64,000 bases of DNA, from the NCBI GenBank assembly GCA_015075745.1, contig JABTTW010000001.1, positions 992,001 through 1,056,000 of the forward strand. Direction: 5' to 3'. Source of the stretch: Planctomycetia bacterium. Its GTDB lineage: Bacteria > Planctomycetota > Phycisphaerae > UBA1845 > UTPLA1. This document shows, piece after piece, positions 7,472-16,118 of the stretch. Under the pieces are notes generated by a model. That model saw only the letters and a list, made by a program, of their open reading frames with translations. It did no database searches and had not been told where the DNA came from. Both the position numbers and the translations under genes were made by a program. Each line of letters opens with the position of its first letter. Position 1 is the first letter of the stretch.

Positions 7472-9424
7472 ATGACTGCGCGCATCAAGCTCATCGACTT
7501 TTTTCGTAATGCGGATGACTCCGCCGCAGACGATGCGCTCCTCAAGGCCCTGGATCATGTTCCGCCCGACGCACACCTGTATCTCATAGATCTCATCCTG
7601 GATCGCGACTCACCCACGGGCCTGACGGGTATCGTGGAGCAATTCGATCAACTGGAATCCTCGGCGCGCTCGCGCATCGTGGCCGCTACATCGAAGCTCT
7701 TCTCCGCGCTTCGCACGAGTTTTCGAAGCTCGCGGAGCCAGACTCGGCTTAATGCATTGCAGATCATTCGCCGAAGTGAAAACCCCCGGCTTGCTTACCT
7801 GGCGGCGCTGGCCATCCACGACGGCGCCGTGCAGATTCGCGCGGAAGCCGCCGTCACACTTCGAGAGATGAGCCTAAGACACCTGTCGAATCTTGCGTCG
7901 ACGACCGCCATTTTGCGCGATGCCGAGGACGACGGCGGCACACTGGCCGCGACCATCGTCGCAACCGTTCGCATGATCATTGAAGAGCAGCAGTTCCTCC
8001 TGAGCGCGATGGAGGATGCCCTGGCGAGCTTCGAAAGCCACCACCGGGCAGAAGTCCTTGAGGCGGCGATGCTGTTCGCCGCCCAAATCGAGGGCCAGCT
8101 CTTCACCAAGAACACAATCACGCGCGGCAAGCTGACGCAGGCAATGCTCGAAATCATCGGCGAAAACCTTTCAAAGCGATTCGTCCCGTTCCTTTACGTC
8201 TCATTGAAATACCCGGAACTTCGCAGGCAGATTTGCGAATTGCTCGCCGCCTGCAAGGATACGGATTTTTTCGCCGAGTTCATTCGGGAGCACTGGCTGA
8301 CGCGCGATCCGGAAATCCGAAAGGGCATGCTCCAGATTCGTTCGCTTGAGTGGCTGGGAGACGGGTTTGAACCTTCCTTCACCTTGCCCGCCGATGTCGC
8401 TGCGGCCACGCCCAATTGGGTGCTGGCTTTGGGGATTCCGCTCGAACAGAAGGTCGCCGTGCTGCTCAACTTTCTGCTCATCGACAATACCGAGGCAAAC
8501 AGGGCCGCGGTATGGGCCCTGTGCCAGCTCGATTCCGCAAGGGCGACGCTTGCGTTGCAGGGCGCGATCGACCACGAAGACACGGTGGTTCGAGAAATCG
8601 CCGCCCAGGAGATTCAGTTTCGAAAGGAACGAGAAGGCGCCGTCCGGCAGCAGGTCATGGGAAATCGCCCGACCGAGTGGTCCTCCCTGCTGGAGTCGGC
8701 GGGTATTAGCGAAGAGTTTGACGACCTGTGGCGCAATTTCGAAAAGGTCTCGCCGTCGATGGCCCGCGCAGCCGGAAAAAGGGCCCTCGACTACGTGCCA
8801 GGCCTGTCCGTGCAACTGCAGAATAAGCTCACGGGGAATCAGGCGATCGACCGGATTCGGGCTCTTCGACTTATTCTGGCGCTGGAGTTGGCGGAGCACT
8901 TTAAGCGCGAGATATTCAGCATTACCAACGACCCGACCCCGGAAGTGCGCGCGACCGCGATCCGGGCCCTGGGCAGAATTGGAGACCTGACGAGTCATCG
9001 CATCCTGGAGCGAGCTCTGGCCCAGGACACGCCGCTTGTTCAGACTCAAGCCCTCGAAGCCCTTGAACAGATGGGCGGCATCAAGGAAACCAGCCTTTTC
9101 ATTCCGCTGCTGAAGAGCCCCGACGCCAATGTCCGCGCCGCGGCAGTGCGCATTCTACTGAAGATGCGGGTTCCCGAGGCCGCCTCCTCGCTGGTTGCGA
9201 TGATGCAAGACGCACGCATCGAGCATCGCTGTATGGCCCTATGGGTCGTCGACCAGTATCGGCTGGCCGCGATTGCGCCCCGCTTGCGCGATATGGTCAA
9301 GAATGATCCCGATCCCAGAATCGCACGAACCGCCCAGCAAGTCCTCAGGCGGATCGAACGAGGAAACGTCGAAGTCTCATCGGCCTCGGGCATCCATTCG
9401 CAGGCAAGAGGGGTCGAATCATGA
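7472..9424 (+). CDS. HEAT-repeat protein
   Basis: A 650-residue soluble, largely helical protein. HEAT-type repeats are clear in the C-terminal third, about residues 485-640 (TPEVRATAIRALGRIGD, TQALEALEQMGG, ANVRAAAVRILLKMR), and weaker repeats appear at about 85-130 (AYLAALAIHDGAVQIRAEA) and 330-380. There is no signal peptide and no catalytic motif. HEAT solenoids act as protein-binding scaffolds. The stop overlaps the start of the next gene (ATGA at 9421-9424), so it is probably made with that single-span membrane protein, which might anchor it. The partner and role are unknown. Confidence 0.82.
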   Translation: MTARIKLIDFFRNADDSAADDALLKALDHVPPDAHLYLIDLILDRDSPTGLTGIVEQFDQLESSARSRIVAATSKLFSALRTSFRSSRSQTRLNALQIIRRSENPRLAYLAALAIHDGAVQIRAEAAVTLREMSLRHLSNLASTTAILRDAEDDGGTLAATIVATVRMIIEEQQFLLSAMEDALASFESHHRAEVLEAAMLFAAQIEGQLFTKNTITRGKLTQAMLEIIGENLSKRFVPFLYVSLKYPELRRQICELLAACKDTDFFAEFIREHWLTRDPEIRKGMLQIRSLEWLGDGFEPSFTLPADVAAATPNWVLALGIPLEQKVAVLLNFLLIDNTEANRAAVWALCQLDSARATLALQGAIDHEDTVVREIAAQEIQFRKEREGAVRQQVMGNRPTEWSSLLESAGISEEFDDLWRNFEKVSPSMARAAGKRALDYVPGLSVQLQNKLTGNQAIDRIRALRLILALELAEHFKREIFSITNDPTPEVRATAIRALGRIGDLTSHRILERALAQDTPLVQTQALEALEQMGGIKETSLFIPLLKSPDANVRAAAVRILLKMRVPEAASSLVAMMQDARIEHRCMALWVVDQYRLAAIAPRLRDMVKNDPDPRIARTAQQVLRRIERGNVEVSSASGIHSQARGVES

Positions 9425-9894
9425 TGCTTAACATTCTCCTGGCACAAAACCCTACGGCCGAGAGGTTCAAGAGCATTCGCGGCGGCTTCAATTCCCGCGA
9501 GACTATTGGGGCCGATCTGAGCTTCTTCCTTTGGCTCATGGTCTTGGCGGCGGCATTCATCGCATTCCTATTTATCGTCGCTCGGCAGCGGCAAAAGCGA
9601 GGCCTGAATCTCAGCACCGCCCATCCCAGCCGATTCTTCGGGCGGGCAATTCGACATCTCGGAGTTGGCTTCGTGGATCAAAAGGTCATCGAGTATCTGG
9701 CCCGACGGGCAGGCATCGTTCATCCGGCGGCCATGCTGATTCACCATGATGTGTTCAAGGCGTACGCCGGTCGAATTTCTGGATCCATTCATATGCAACC
9801 GCTGCGGAGGTATGCGAACGGTCGCCTGGCAATGATTCATGCCCGCCTGTTCGAAGAAGATTCCGGCGCACAGAGTTCCGACAGCCAGCCATAA
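9421..9894 (+). CDS. single-span membrane protein coupled to the HEAT-repeat gene
   Basis: A 157-residue protein beginning inside the stop of the HEAT gene. One transmembrane segment is seen near residues 34-53 (LSFFLWLMVLAAAFIAFLFI), followed by a basic stretch RQRQKRG, which suggests the C-terminal 100 residues face the cytoplasm. That domain (FVDQKVIEYLARRAGI, HHDVFKAYAGRI) is not one I recognise. The overlap implies co-expression with the HEAT protein, and the two may form a membrane-associated complex; this is inference. Confidence 0.75.
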   Translation: MMLNILLAQNPTAERFKSIRGGFNSRETIGADLSFFLWLMVLAAAFIAFLFIVARQRQKRGLNLSTAHPSRFFGRAIRHLGVGFVDQKVIEYLARRAGIVHPAAMLIHHDVFKAYAGRISGSIHMQPLRRYANGRLAMIHARLFEEDSGAQSSDSQP

Positions 9895-10031
9895 CCTCTC
9901 TCGATTTTTTTGAAATTCTTCGTTCTTACTGCTCTCGCCACGGCCCCATTCGGGGATACAATTCGACCGATGCCCGGGGACGGCGCGGCCCGGTCCCACT
10001 TATGATGCCCTTTTCTTGTCACGGGTGATGC

Positions 10032-11423
10032 GTGCTCGGAGAATTGCTGCTTCCTGAGCTTGAAGAACTGATCGACGCGCGAAATTTCGGCGCGCTGCGC
10101 GAGGCTTTGTCTGAGCTGCCGGCCGCCGAGGTAGCGGACGTATTTTCCGACCTTCCACCAGAGCGCGTAGCGATCATCTTCCGGATTCTTCCGCGTGAGA
10201 AGGCGACGGACGTTTTTGAGTATCTCCCTGTCGAATTGCAGGAACAAGTGCTCCGTGCCCTCGGGCAAGAGCAAGTCGCCGGCGTCCTGAATGAAATGGA
10301 CCCCGACGACCGCACGGCCCTCCTTGAGGAAATGCCGAGCGAAGCTGCGCAGCGGCTGATCGGCCTGCTCTCCCCCGAGGAGCGACGAATCGCGGTCAGG
10401 CTTCTCGGCTATCCGGAAGAGTCCATCGGCCGGCGGATGACGCCGGACTACGTGTCGATTCGCAAGGATTGGACCATCTCTCACGTATTCTCGCACCTCC
10501 GCCAGGTCGGCGGAAACAAGGAGACGTTGAACATCGTTTTTGTCACCGATGAGAAGGGCCATCTGATCGACGACCTGCGACTGAAGGACATTGTTCTGGC
10601 CGATCCAAACGATACCGTCGCCGACATCATGGACGGTCACTATGCCTTCCTCAATGCCCACGACGACCAGGAAGAGGCCGTTCGCGCGTTTAAGAAATAT
10701 GACCGCACTGCCCTGCCGGTCGTGGATTCAAGCAACGTGCTGGTCGGCATCGTCACGGTGGACGACGTCCTGGACGTGGCTGAAAAAGAGGAAACCGAGG
10801 ACGTGCATAAAATGGCGGCCGTCCGGGTTTTAGACGAGCCGTACCTCGAAGCGACCGCGATGACGATGGTGCGCAAGCGTGCGCCCTGGCTTTTTCTGCT
10901 GTTCTGCGGAGAAATGCTGACGGTCACGGCGATGCAGAGATTTGAATCGACCCTGCAGAGGGTCGTCATCCTGGCGGCGTTCATTCCTCTTATCATCAGC
11001 ACCGGCGGAAACTCTGGATCGCAGGCCGCTACTCTGGTCATCCGCGCCCTGGCAATTAGCGAGCTATCGCTTTCCGACTGGTGGCGGGTCATGCGGCGGG
11101 AGCTGATTTCGGGGCTGATGTTCGGCTCCATCCTCGGCGTATCCGCCTTTGTGGTCGCCTACATCTATGGTACCTACCAGGCGTCACATGGCGCCATGAA
11201 CAAAGTACATGTCAGCGCCGTGGCCTTCGTCGTCGGAACGGCCCTCGTCGGGGTCGTCATGTTCGGTACCCTGACAGGCTCCATGTTGCCGCTGATTCTC
11301 AAACGACTCGGGTTCGATCCGGCCGTTTCATCGACACCTTTCGTCGCTACGCTGGTGGACGTAACCGGAATTCTCATTTACTTCACGACCGCCGTGATCT
11401 TGTTGCGTGGAACCATGCTCTAA
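10032..11423 (+). CDS. mgtE: magnesium transporter MgtE
   Basis: A 463-residue protein with the full MgtE layout: an N-terminal helical domain (about 20-130, LPPERVAIIFRILPREKATD), two CBS domains (about 130-255, including TALPVVDSSNVLVGIVTVDD) and a C-terminal pore of about five membrane helices. The pore signature PLIISTGGNSGSQAATL is intact. It imports Mg2+ across the cytoplasmic membrane and the N and CBS domains gate the pore by sensing cytosolic Mg2+. The GTG at 10032 is the first possible start after an in-frame stop at 10026, so the start is well fixed even though the ribosome site is weak. It stands alone between oppositely directed genes. Confidence 0.95.
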   Translation: MLGELLLPELEELIDARNFGALREALSELPAAEVADVFSDLPPERVAIIFRILPREKATDVFEYLPVELQEQVLRALGQEQVAGVLNEMDPDDRTALLEEMPSEAAQRLIGLLSPEERRIAVRLLGYPEESIGRRMTPDYVSIRKDWTISHVFSHLRQVGGNKETLNIVFVTDEKGHLIDDLRLKDIVLADPNDTVADIMDGHYAFLNAHDDQEEAVRAFKKYDRTALPVVDSSNVLVGIVTVDDVLDVAEKEETEDVHKMAAVRVLDEPYLEATAMTMVRKRAPWLFLLFCGEMLTVTAMQRFESTLQRVVILAAFIPLIISTGGNSGSQAATLVIRALAISELSLSDWWRVMRRELISGLMFGSILGVSAFVVAYIYGTYQASHGAMNKVHVSAVAFVVGTALVGVVMFGTLTGSMLPLILKRLGFDPAVSSTPFVATLVDVTGILIYFTTAVILLRGTML

Positions 11424-11511
11424 GGCTGTTTCGAGTTCTTGCACGACGCCAGAGGACGTGTGCTCACCTGGTCGGCAACGGCCGGCAGGACTCACCCGTT
11501 TGCGAGTCGAT

Positions 11512-12723
11512 CTATATCGCTGCCTCGGCGGAAATCGACGAATCGGGCGCATCAACATCTTCCCGCGGCCTGGCGAAGCCCAGCCAGGGCACGACCACGC
11601 CCGGCAGCGACCAGATGATTTGCACCAGCCGAAGTCCCAGCGTCAGCGCCAGCATTTGCGAAGACGTGGACCAGCCCCCCTCGACCAGCACCTTGAAGAA
11701 GACCGCCTCCATCAATCCGAAGCCCTGGATGCTGATTGGAATCGCGGCCAGCAGAAATCCCACGACCGATGCCAGCAGGATGGCCCAATACAGGTTTATA
11801 TCCGCGTGGTAGGCGGACGTGTGAATCCCCAGGGCCAGCGCCGTGAAGTAAATCGAGGTGATAATGAGAAAGTGGCTCACGATCGTACTGACAAGCGAAG
11901 AAGTCGCCTGCTTCGGGTGGTACCGAAATCGAAATGCCGTCTCATCCACGCGCTTGAGCTTGTCCGCCAGCGGCAGGCGCTTGAGCAGCGACTCGTATCC
12001 GATAAGCCGCCGCATCCGACGTGAAAAGAACAGGCCGCTCAAGACGAAGAACCCAACCGTCAAATACCCGACCCATCGTCCGTAGAATCCGATCATGTCG
12101 GTCCGCCAGAACGCCAGGATCGTGATCGCCGCGATCAGCAGGAAACTGACCAACCCCATCACCCGGTCAAGGATGATGACCGTGATGCCCTCGGTCCGCC
12201 GATCCGTCATCCGCGCAACGTGGTACGCTTTGTAAAGGTCTCCGCCCGTCGTGCCCGGCATCGAAAAGTTGAAGAAGTTGCCGGCCAGTGTAAGCAGCAA
12301 TGAGTTTCTGAAGCTGACCTTGATATCCTGCATGGCCAGCAGACATTGAAGCCGCCAAGCCAGGATAAAGACCACCGGGCCATAGGCGATAAACGCCCAC
12401 GAGGCCCATCGCCAGTCGGCGTGAGTTGCGATGGACTTCAGGCCATATTCGATTGGCCGCTGCCCCTTCCTAAGCTGGTCCGGTGAGGCCAGCTCACCTC
12501 GCGAAATCGAGCGCGTCGTGTTTTGCCCGGGATCGAACACCCGTAGCGTCTCGCCCTCCTCGGCCAATAACCGAAGCCGATGCGAAGGGTTTTCGCTGAG
12601 ACGAACCGAGTCGTTTAGTGCGACCTTGTCGCTCAAGTATGCCAGCGCACCGCCGCAAACCGCGAGCTTTAAGATCAGCGAGAGGAGTCTTCGCAGGCGG
12701 TTTGGTTTGTAGGTTGATTCCAT
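11512..12723 (-). CDS. flippase-like membrane protein (lysylphosphatidylglycerol synthase TM family)
   Basis: A 403-residue protein with seven or eight predicted membrane segments, including LILKLAVCGGALAYL near the N-terminus. SMPGTTGGDLYKAYHV and a later AIPISIQGFGLMEAVFF match the two conserved regions of the LPG synthase transmembrane family (PF03706), which includes flippase-like proteins. An insert after the first helix (about residues 35-90) with LRLLAEEGETLRVFDPG probably lies outside the membrane. No catalytic aminoacyl-transfer domain is present, so lipid flipping or glycolipid export is more likely than lysinylation. It converges with mgtE and has its own start at 12723. Confidence 0.85.
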   Translation of the reverse strand: MESTYKPNRLRRLLSLILKLAVCGGALAYLSDKVALNDSVRLSENPSHRLRLLAEEGETLRVFDPGQNTTRSISRGELASPDQLRKGQRPIEYGLKSIATHADWRWASWAFIAYGPVVFILAWRLQCLLAMQDIKVSFRNSLLLTLAGNFFNFSMPGTTGGDLYKAYHVARMTDRRTEGITVIILDRVMGLVSFLLIAAITILAFWRTDMIGFYGRWVGYLTVGFFVLSGLFFSRRMRRLIGYESLLKRLPLADKLKRVDETAFRFRYHPKQATSSLVSTIVSHFLIITSIYFTALALGIHTSAYHADINLYWAILLASVVGFLLAAIPISIQGFGLMEAVFFKVLVEGGWSTSSQMLALTLGLRLVQIIWSLPGVVVPWLGFARPREDVDAPDSSISAEAAI

Positions 12724-12885
12724 AGCTCAACGGGCCGCTAGCCTAGCACAGATATCCGGCGCGGTCGAAAGCGCGCCCGGCAAGAGTCCTGGAAATCCCC
12801 GCTACTGCTTTTTTTTGCCGCCGCGGTAAAATTCGGCTCGCTTTGCTCTGGATACGATGAGGCGCATCACACCGGAGGATCGGCC

Positions 12886-13323
12886 ATGGATGAGTTTCTG
12901 AAGGCGGCCATTGACGAAGCCCGCAAAGGGCTCGACGAAGGCGGAATACCGATTGGTTCCGTACTGGTCCTCGACGGCAAGATCATCGGCCGAGGCCATA
13001 ATCGTCGCGTCCAGAGGGGCAGCGCCATTCTCCATGCCGAAATGGACGCCCTGGAAAACGCCGGACGACGCACCGCCCGAGATTATCAACGTGCCGTTCT
13101 TTATTCCACCCTCTCGCCCTGCGACATGTGCAGCGGAACGGCCCTGCTCTACAAGATTCCGAAGATCGTCATCGGTGAGAATCAGACCTTCCGGGGCCCT
13201 GAGGACTACGTGCGATCCCGAGGCGTCACCCTGGAAATCGTGCACAACGAAGAATGCGTAAAACTGATGAACGACTTCATTGCCGCGCACCCCGACTTGT
13301 GGAACGAAGACATCGGAACCTGA
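12886..13323 (+). CDS. cytosine deaminase, yeast FCY1-like zinc enzyme
   Basis: A 145-residue member of the cytidine/deoxycytidylate deaminase fold. The zinc and proton-shuttle motif HAE lies in ILHAEMDALENAGR, and the second zinc motif is SPCDMCSG. The overall pattern, including GGIPIGSVLV, IIGRGHNRRVQRGSA, IVIGENQTFRG and the ending WNEDIGT, matches the fungal cytosine deaminase rather than bacterial CodA or tRNA deaminase TadA. It should convert cytosine to uracil for pyrimidine salvage. GGAGG stands upstream of the ATG at 12886. There is no obvious transport or salvage partner nearby. Fungal-type deaminases are also known in bacteria, so transfer is possible but not shown. Confidence 0.88.
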   Translation: MDEFLKAAIDEARKGLDEGGIPIGSVLVLDGKIIGRGHNRRVQRGSAILHAEMDALENAGRRTARDYQRAVLYSTLSPCDMCSGTALLYKIPKIVIGENQTFRGPEDYVRSRGVTLEIVHNEECVKLMNDFIAAHPDLWNEDIGT

Positions 13324-13604
13324 GGGCCATCATCGCACGGCTTTCCTTACTGACGGCTTGTGCCTCAGGTTATCGCCACGTCCAGAGAATTATCGCCCCC
13401 ATATTGCGCCTCTTGCCTGCCAGGAACTCGTTTACACCGACTCTGTGCCTAAAGAAGCCCCCCCGGTCATCCGATAGGGCATGTGCCATTTCTCGCGGAT
13501 CGCCTCTAGGTCGGCACGCGCGATAATGGCCATTCGTCTCTCGGCCGCCGCGACGAGTCAAAATGAACTCGCGTCTGCCAAGACGACCATCCAGGGGATG
13601 CATT

Positions 13605-14057
13605 ATGAAAGTCATGCGAACAGGGCGAGCATTTACACTCGTCGAACTCCTCATCGTGGTCATCATCCTTGGCATCCTTGCCGCCGTCGTGATCCCCCAG
13701 TTCAACGACACCACGACGGAAGCTCGGGTGAATTCTTTGATGACCAATCTGGCAACCATTCGCGGCCAGATCGACCTTTATAAACTGCAGCACAACGGCA
13801 ACTATCCCGGTCAGGCGACCTTCAGCAGCCAGATGACCCAGAAGACCGATGCATCCGGAACCGTCAGCCCTACCGGCAAATACGGTCCTTACCTTCAGAG
13901 AATTCCGACCAATCCGTTTACCGTCGGCGGCACCGGCAACGACGTTACGAACACGGCTGCGGCCGCTTCCAAGGCGTGGTTCTATGAGGCCACGACCGGC
14001 GAGTTCAAGGCCAATGACGGCGGTACGACCAATGGTATCGCGCACGATGCACTGTAA
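13605..14057 (+). CDS. GspG-like major pseudopilin, copy 1
   Basis: A 150-residue prepilin with the N-terminus MKVMRTGRAFTLVELLIVVI. The hydrophobic helix follows directly (LGILAAVVIPQF), and Glu5 of the mature protein is present. The residue before the cleavage site is Ala instead of the usual Gly. The C-terminal half (SPTGKYGPYLQRIPTNPF, VGGTGNDVTNT) is nearly identical to that of copy 2 next door. It would be processed by a prepilin peptidase and polymerise into the pseudopilus of a type II secretion or type IV pilus-like machine. The start at 13605 has AGGGGA upstream. The non-coding 13324-13604 shows no clear promoter. Confidence 0.9.
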   Translation: MKVMRTGRAFTLVELLIVVIILGILAAVVIPQFNDTTTEARVNSLMTNLATIRGQIDLYKLQHNGNYPGQATFSSQMTQKTDASGTVSPTGKYGPYLQRIPTNPFTVGGTGNDVTNTAAAASKAWFYEATTGEFKANDGGTTNGIAHDAL

Positions 14058-14128
14058 TTGAGCAGAGGGGGCAACGGCGCCCTTAGAGTGAATTTCGACC
14101 ACCCATTTTTATTGACAAGGGGACAACG

Positions 14129-14572
14129 ATGAAGGCCAAACGCGGGTTTACGCTGGTTGAACTTTTGATCGTCGTGATCATTCTCGGCATTCTTGCCGCC
14201 GTAGTCATTCCGCAGTTTACGGACGCGAGCACCGACGCCCGATCGAGCTCGCTCACCTTTAACCTGCGCGAGGTGCGAAAGCAGATCGACCTTTATAAGC
14301 ACCAGCACAACGGCAACCCGCCGCCGCTTGCGGACTTCGTTAACCAGATGACAAAGAAGACCGATGCCGCCGGCACCGTCAGCCCCACCGGCAAGTTCGG
14401 CCCTTACCTCCAGCGAATCCCGACCAATCCGTTCACCGTCGGCGGCACCGGCAATGATGTCACCAACACCGCCGCCGCGGCCGCGAAGGCTTGGTACTAT
14501 GATGACACCACCGTAACCTTCAAGGCGAACGATGGCGGCACGACCAACGGCGTCGCCCACGATACGCTCTAA
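14129..14572 (+). CDS. GspG-like major pseudopilin, copy 2
   Basis: A 147-residue prepilin with the canonical leader MKAKRG and mature start FTLVELLIVVIILGILAA. Unlike copy 1 it has Gly at -1. Both copies share the mid-region QIDLYK.QHNGN and a nearly identical C-terminus, which shows a tandem duplication. AAGGGG lies before the ATG. It is followed by a strong hairpin (14650-14692), so the two pilins form a unit that can be expressed more highly than the minor pseudopilins downstream. Confidence 0.92.
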   Translation: MKAKRGFTLVELLIVVIILGILAAVVIPQFTDASTDARSSSLTFNLREVRKQIDLYKHQHNGNPPPLADFVNQMTKKTDAAGTVSPTGKFGPYLQRIPTNPFTVGGTGNDVTNTAAAAAKAWYYDDTTVTFKANDGGTTNGVAHDTL

Positions 14573-14649
14573 GCGAGTCGACTCGTGGCTTGGCCGCGCG
14601 AGCCTCGCCCGTCGGCAAGCGCGCCGAGCGACTGATAACACCAAGCTAC

Positions 14650-14692
14650 GGGACCGGAGCGTTCGGCGACACCGCCGAACGTTTCCGGTCCC
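14650..14692 (+). terminator. terminator or attenuator hairpin after the two major pseudopilins
   Basis: A long inverted repeat: GGGACCGG (14650-14657) pairs with CCGGTCCC (14685-14692), and an inner arm CGTTCGGC pairs with GCCGAACG around a six-base loop. The sequence after it (TTCGGTTTTGATTT) has only a broken T run, so it may terminate partially and let minor pseudopilin transcription continue at a lower level. Confidence 0.6.
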
Positions 14693-14805
14693 TTCGGTTT
14701 TGATTTGGCAGTGTTTGCGTCCGATACCGGCGGGCAATCTTGCGATGGCGGTTGATTGAATCGTATGGTTCTAGCACCCAGCCCGAATCGTCAAGGAGGC
14801 AGGTG

Positions 14806-15336
14806 ATGTCCGAATCAAACACGAATGGGTTTCTTTGCCGCGCTCGATGCTCGGCCGGCGGTTTTACACTCGCCGAGGCCCTGTTGGCCGCCACCGTTCT
14901 GGCCATCGTTGCCGCTTCAGCCACGCTGCCGTTCAGCGCAGGCGTTCAGCAGGTCAATGAGGCCGGAAAGCTCGATGAGGCCGCCGCGCTGGGCGAGGCC
15001 ATGATGGAGGAAATCCTCGCACGTCCGTTCTTCGACCCGGCGGACCGAACTGCGTCACCGGGACCGGAGGGCGGACTCACGCGCGCCACTTATGATAACG
15101 TCGACGACTTCCACGGCTACAGCGAGTCCGCCGGGAATCTCAAGGACTTCAAGAATCAGAACAAGACCGCGGGAACGAGCAGCAGCCTGTGGCGAAGCGC
15201 CACCGTCGAGTACATCACTTTTCCCGGCCAGCAGGCGAACGATACCAACAGCTTTGTCCGCGTGACCGTGAACGTTTATGACGGCGCGACCGCGAAGGTG
15301 GCCCGATTCGTCCGCATCGTCGCGAGGGAGGATTGA
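14806..15336 (+). CDS. minor pseudopilin, GspI/PilV-like
   Basis: A 176-residue protein with prepilin signal SAGG then FTLAEALLAATVLAIVAAS, Gly at -1 and Glu5 present. The start at 14806 is set by an excellent AAGGAGG at 14793-14799. The body carries MMEEILARPFFDP, which is typical of GspI/PilV-type proteins. Minor pseudopilins of this kind sit at the pseudopilus tip with GspJ and GspK. Its stop is one base before the next start, so it is translationally linked to the GspJ-like gene. Confidence 0.82.
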   Translation: MSESNTNGFLCRARCSAGGFTLAEALLAATVLAIVAASATLPFSAGVQQVNEAGKLDEAAALGEAMMEEILARPFFDPADRTASPGPEGGLTRATYDNVDDFHGYSESAGNLKDFKNQNKTAGTSSSLWRSATVEYITFPGQQANDTNSFVRVTVNVYDGATAKVARFVRIVARED

Positions 15337-15337
15337 C

Positions 15338-16066
15338 ATGCGTCGCCGACACGCGATTTCAATTTGTGCCTCGAACAAATGTCGATCCCCCCGCCGCTTG
15401 CCGGCTTTCACGCTTGTCGAGCTTCTGCTCGCCGCCGTGACCGCCGCCATGGTGACGGGCGCTGCGGCGGCGCTGACGTCGGCCGTTGCCAACGCGGCGA
15501 GCCAGACGCGCGACATCCGCAAGACGAAGACGGCCGGCTACTATGCGCTCAATCGCATCGGCCAGGCCATCCGCGAGGCACGCTGCATCGGTCAGGTCAC
15601 GGTCAGCGCCGTCTCCTTGTGGGTCGAAGACTACAACGGCGACGAAGATGTCAATCTCTACGAGACCGGTGTCATTCGTTACGATGCCGCCAAGAAGCAG
15701 ATTATTTACGAGTATCCCGAGTCTTCCGGCGCCATGCCGGGGACGACGGTGACGACCACCAATTTCAAGAACTCGGCGACCCTGCTTTCCCTTTACCCAT
15801 CGTCCGATCTGAAGTCGATCGTATGGGCCGAAGGGGTGGAGAGCTTTGGCTTCGTTGGGTACCCCGACTACACCGATACGAAGGTGGTCGAGGCGAATTT
15901 CGTTCTGGGCACGGACGGCGACGCGGTTGGATTCACCACCTGTGCGAGCCCGCGGGCATCCGCCGATTACCTTTTCGTGCCCGCAGCCAACGGTCCGCCG
16001 TTGCCGGGCTCGAACAAGAAGCAACGAAAAAAGGTCTCCAAGTGGACGGGCGTGGCAACCAGCTAA
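15338..16066 (+). CDS. minor pseudopilin, GspJ/PilW-like
   Basis: A 242-residue protein with a 24-residue basic leader and the mature start FTLVELLLAAVTAAMVTG; the residue before it is Ala, as in major copy 1. GYYALNRIGQAIREARCIG resembles the post-helix region of GspJ proteins. The ATG at 15338 follows the previous stop by one base and is preceded by GGGAGGA. It probably caps the pseudopilus together with the GspI- and GspK-like proteins. Confidence 0.8.
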   Translation: MRRRHAISICASNKCRSPRRLPAFTLVELLLAAVTAAMVTGAAAALTSAVANAASQTRDIRKTKTAGYYALNRIGQAIREARCIGQVTVSAVSLWVEDYNGDEDVNLYETGVIRYDAAKKQIIYEYPESSGAMPGTTVTTTNFKNSATLLSLYPSSDLKSIVWAEGVESFGFVGYPDYTDTKVVEANFVLGTDGDAVGFTTCASPRASADYLFVPAANGPPLPGSNKKQRKKVSKWTGVATS

Positions 16067-16118
16067 GCCGCCCATGCGAGTGACGCCGCGGTGAAGACAC
16101 ATTGATTCAAAAGGCTCC

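Noticed and set aside
9957-9962. TACAAT before mgtE as a promoter
   Set aside because: No acceptable -35 box lies 15-19 bases upstream.
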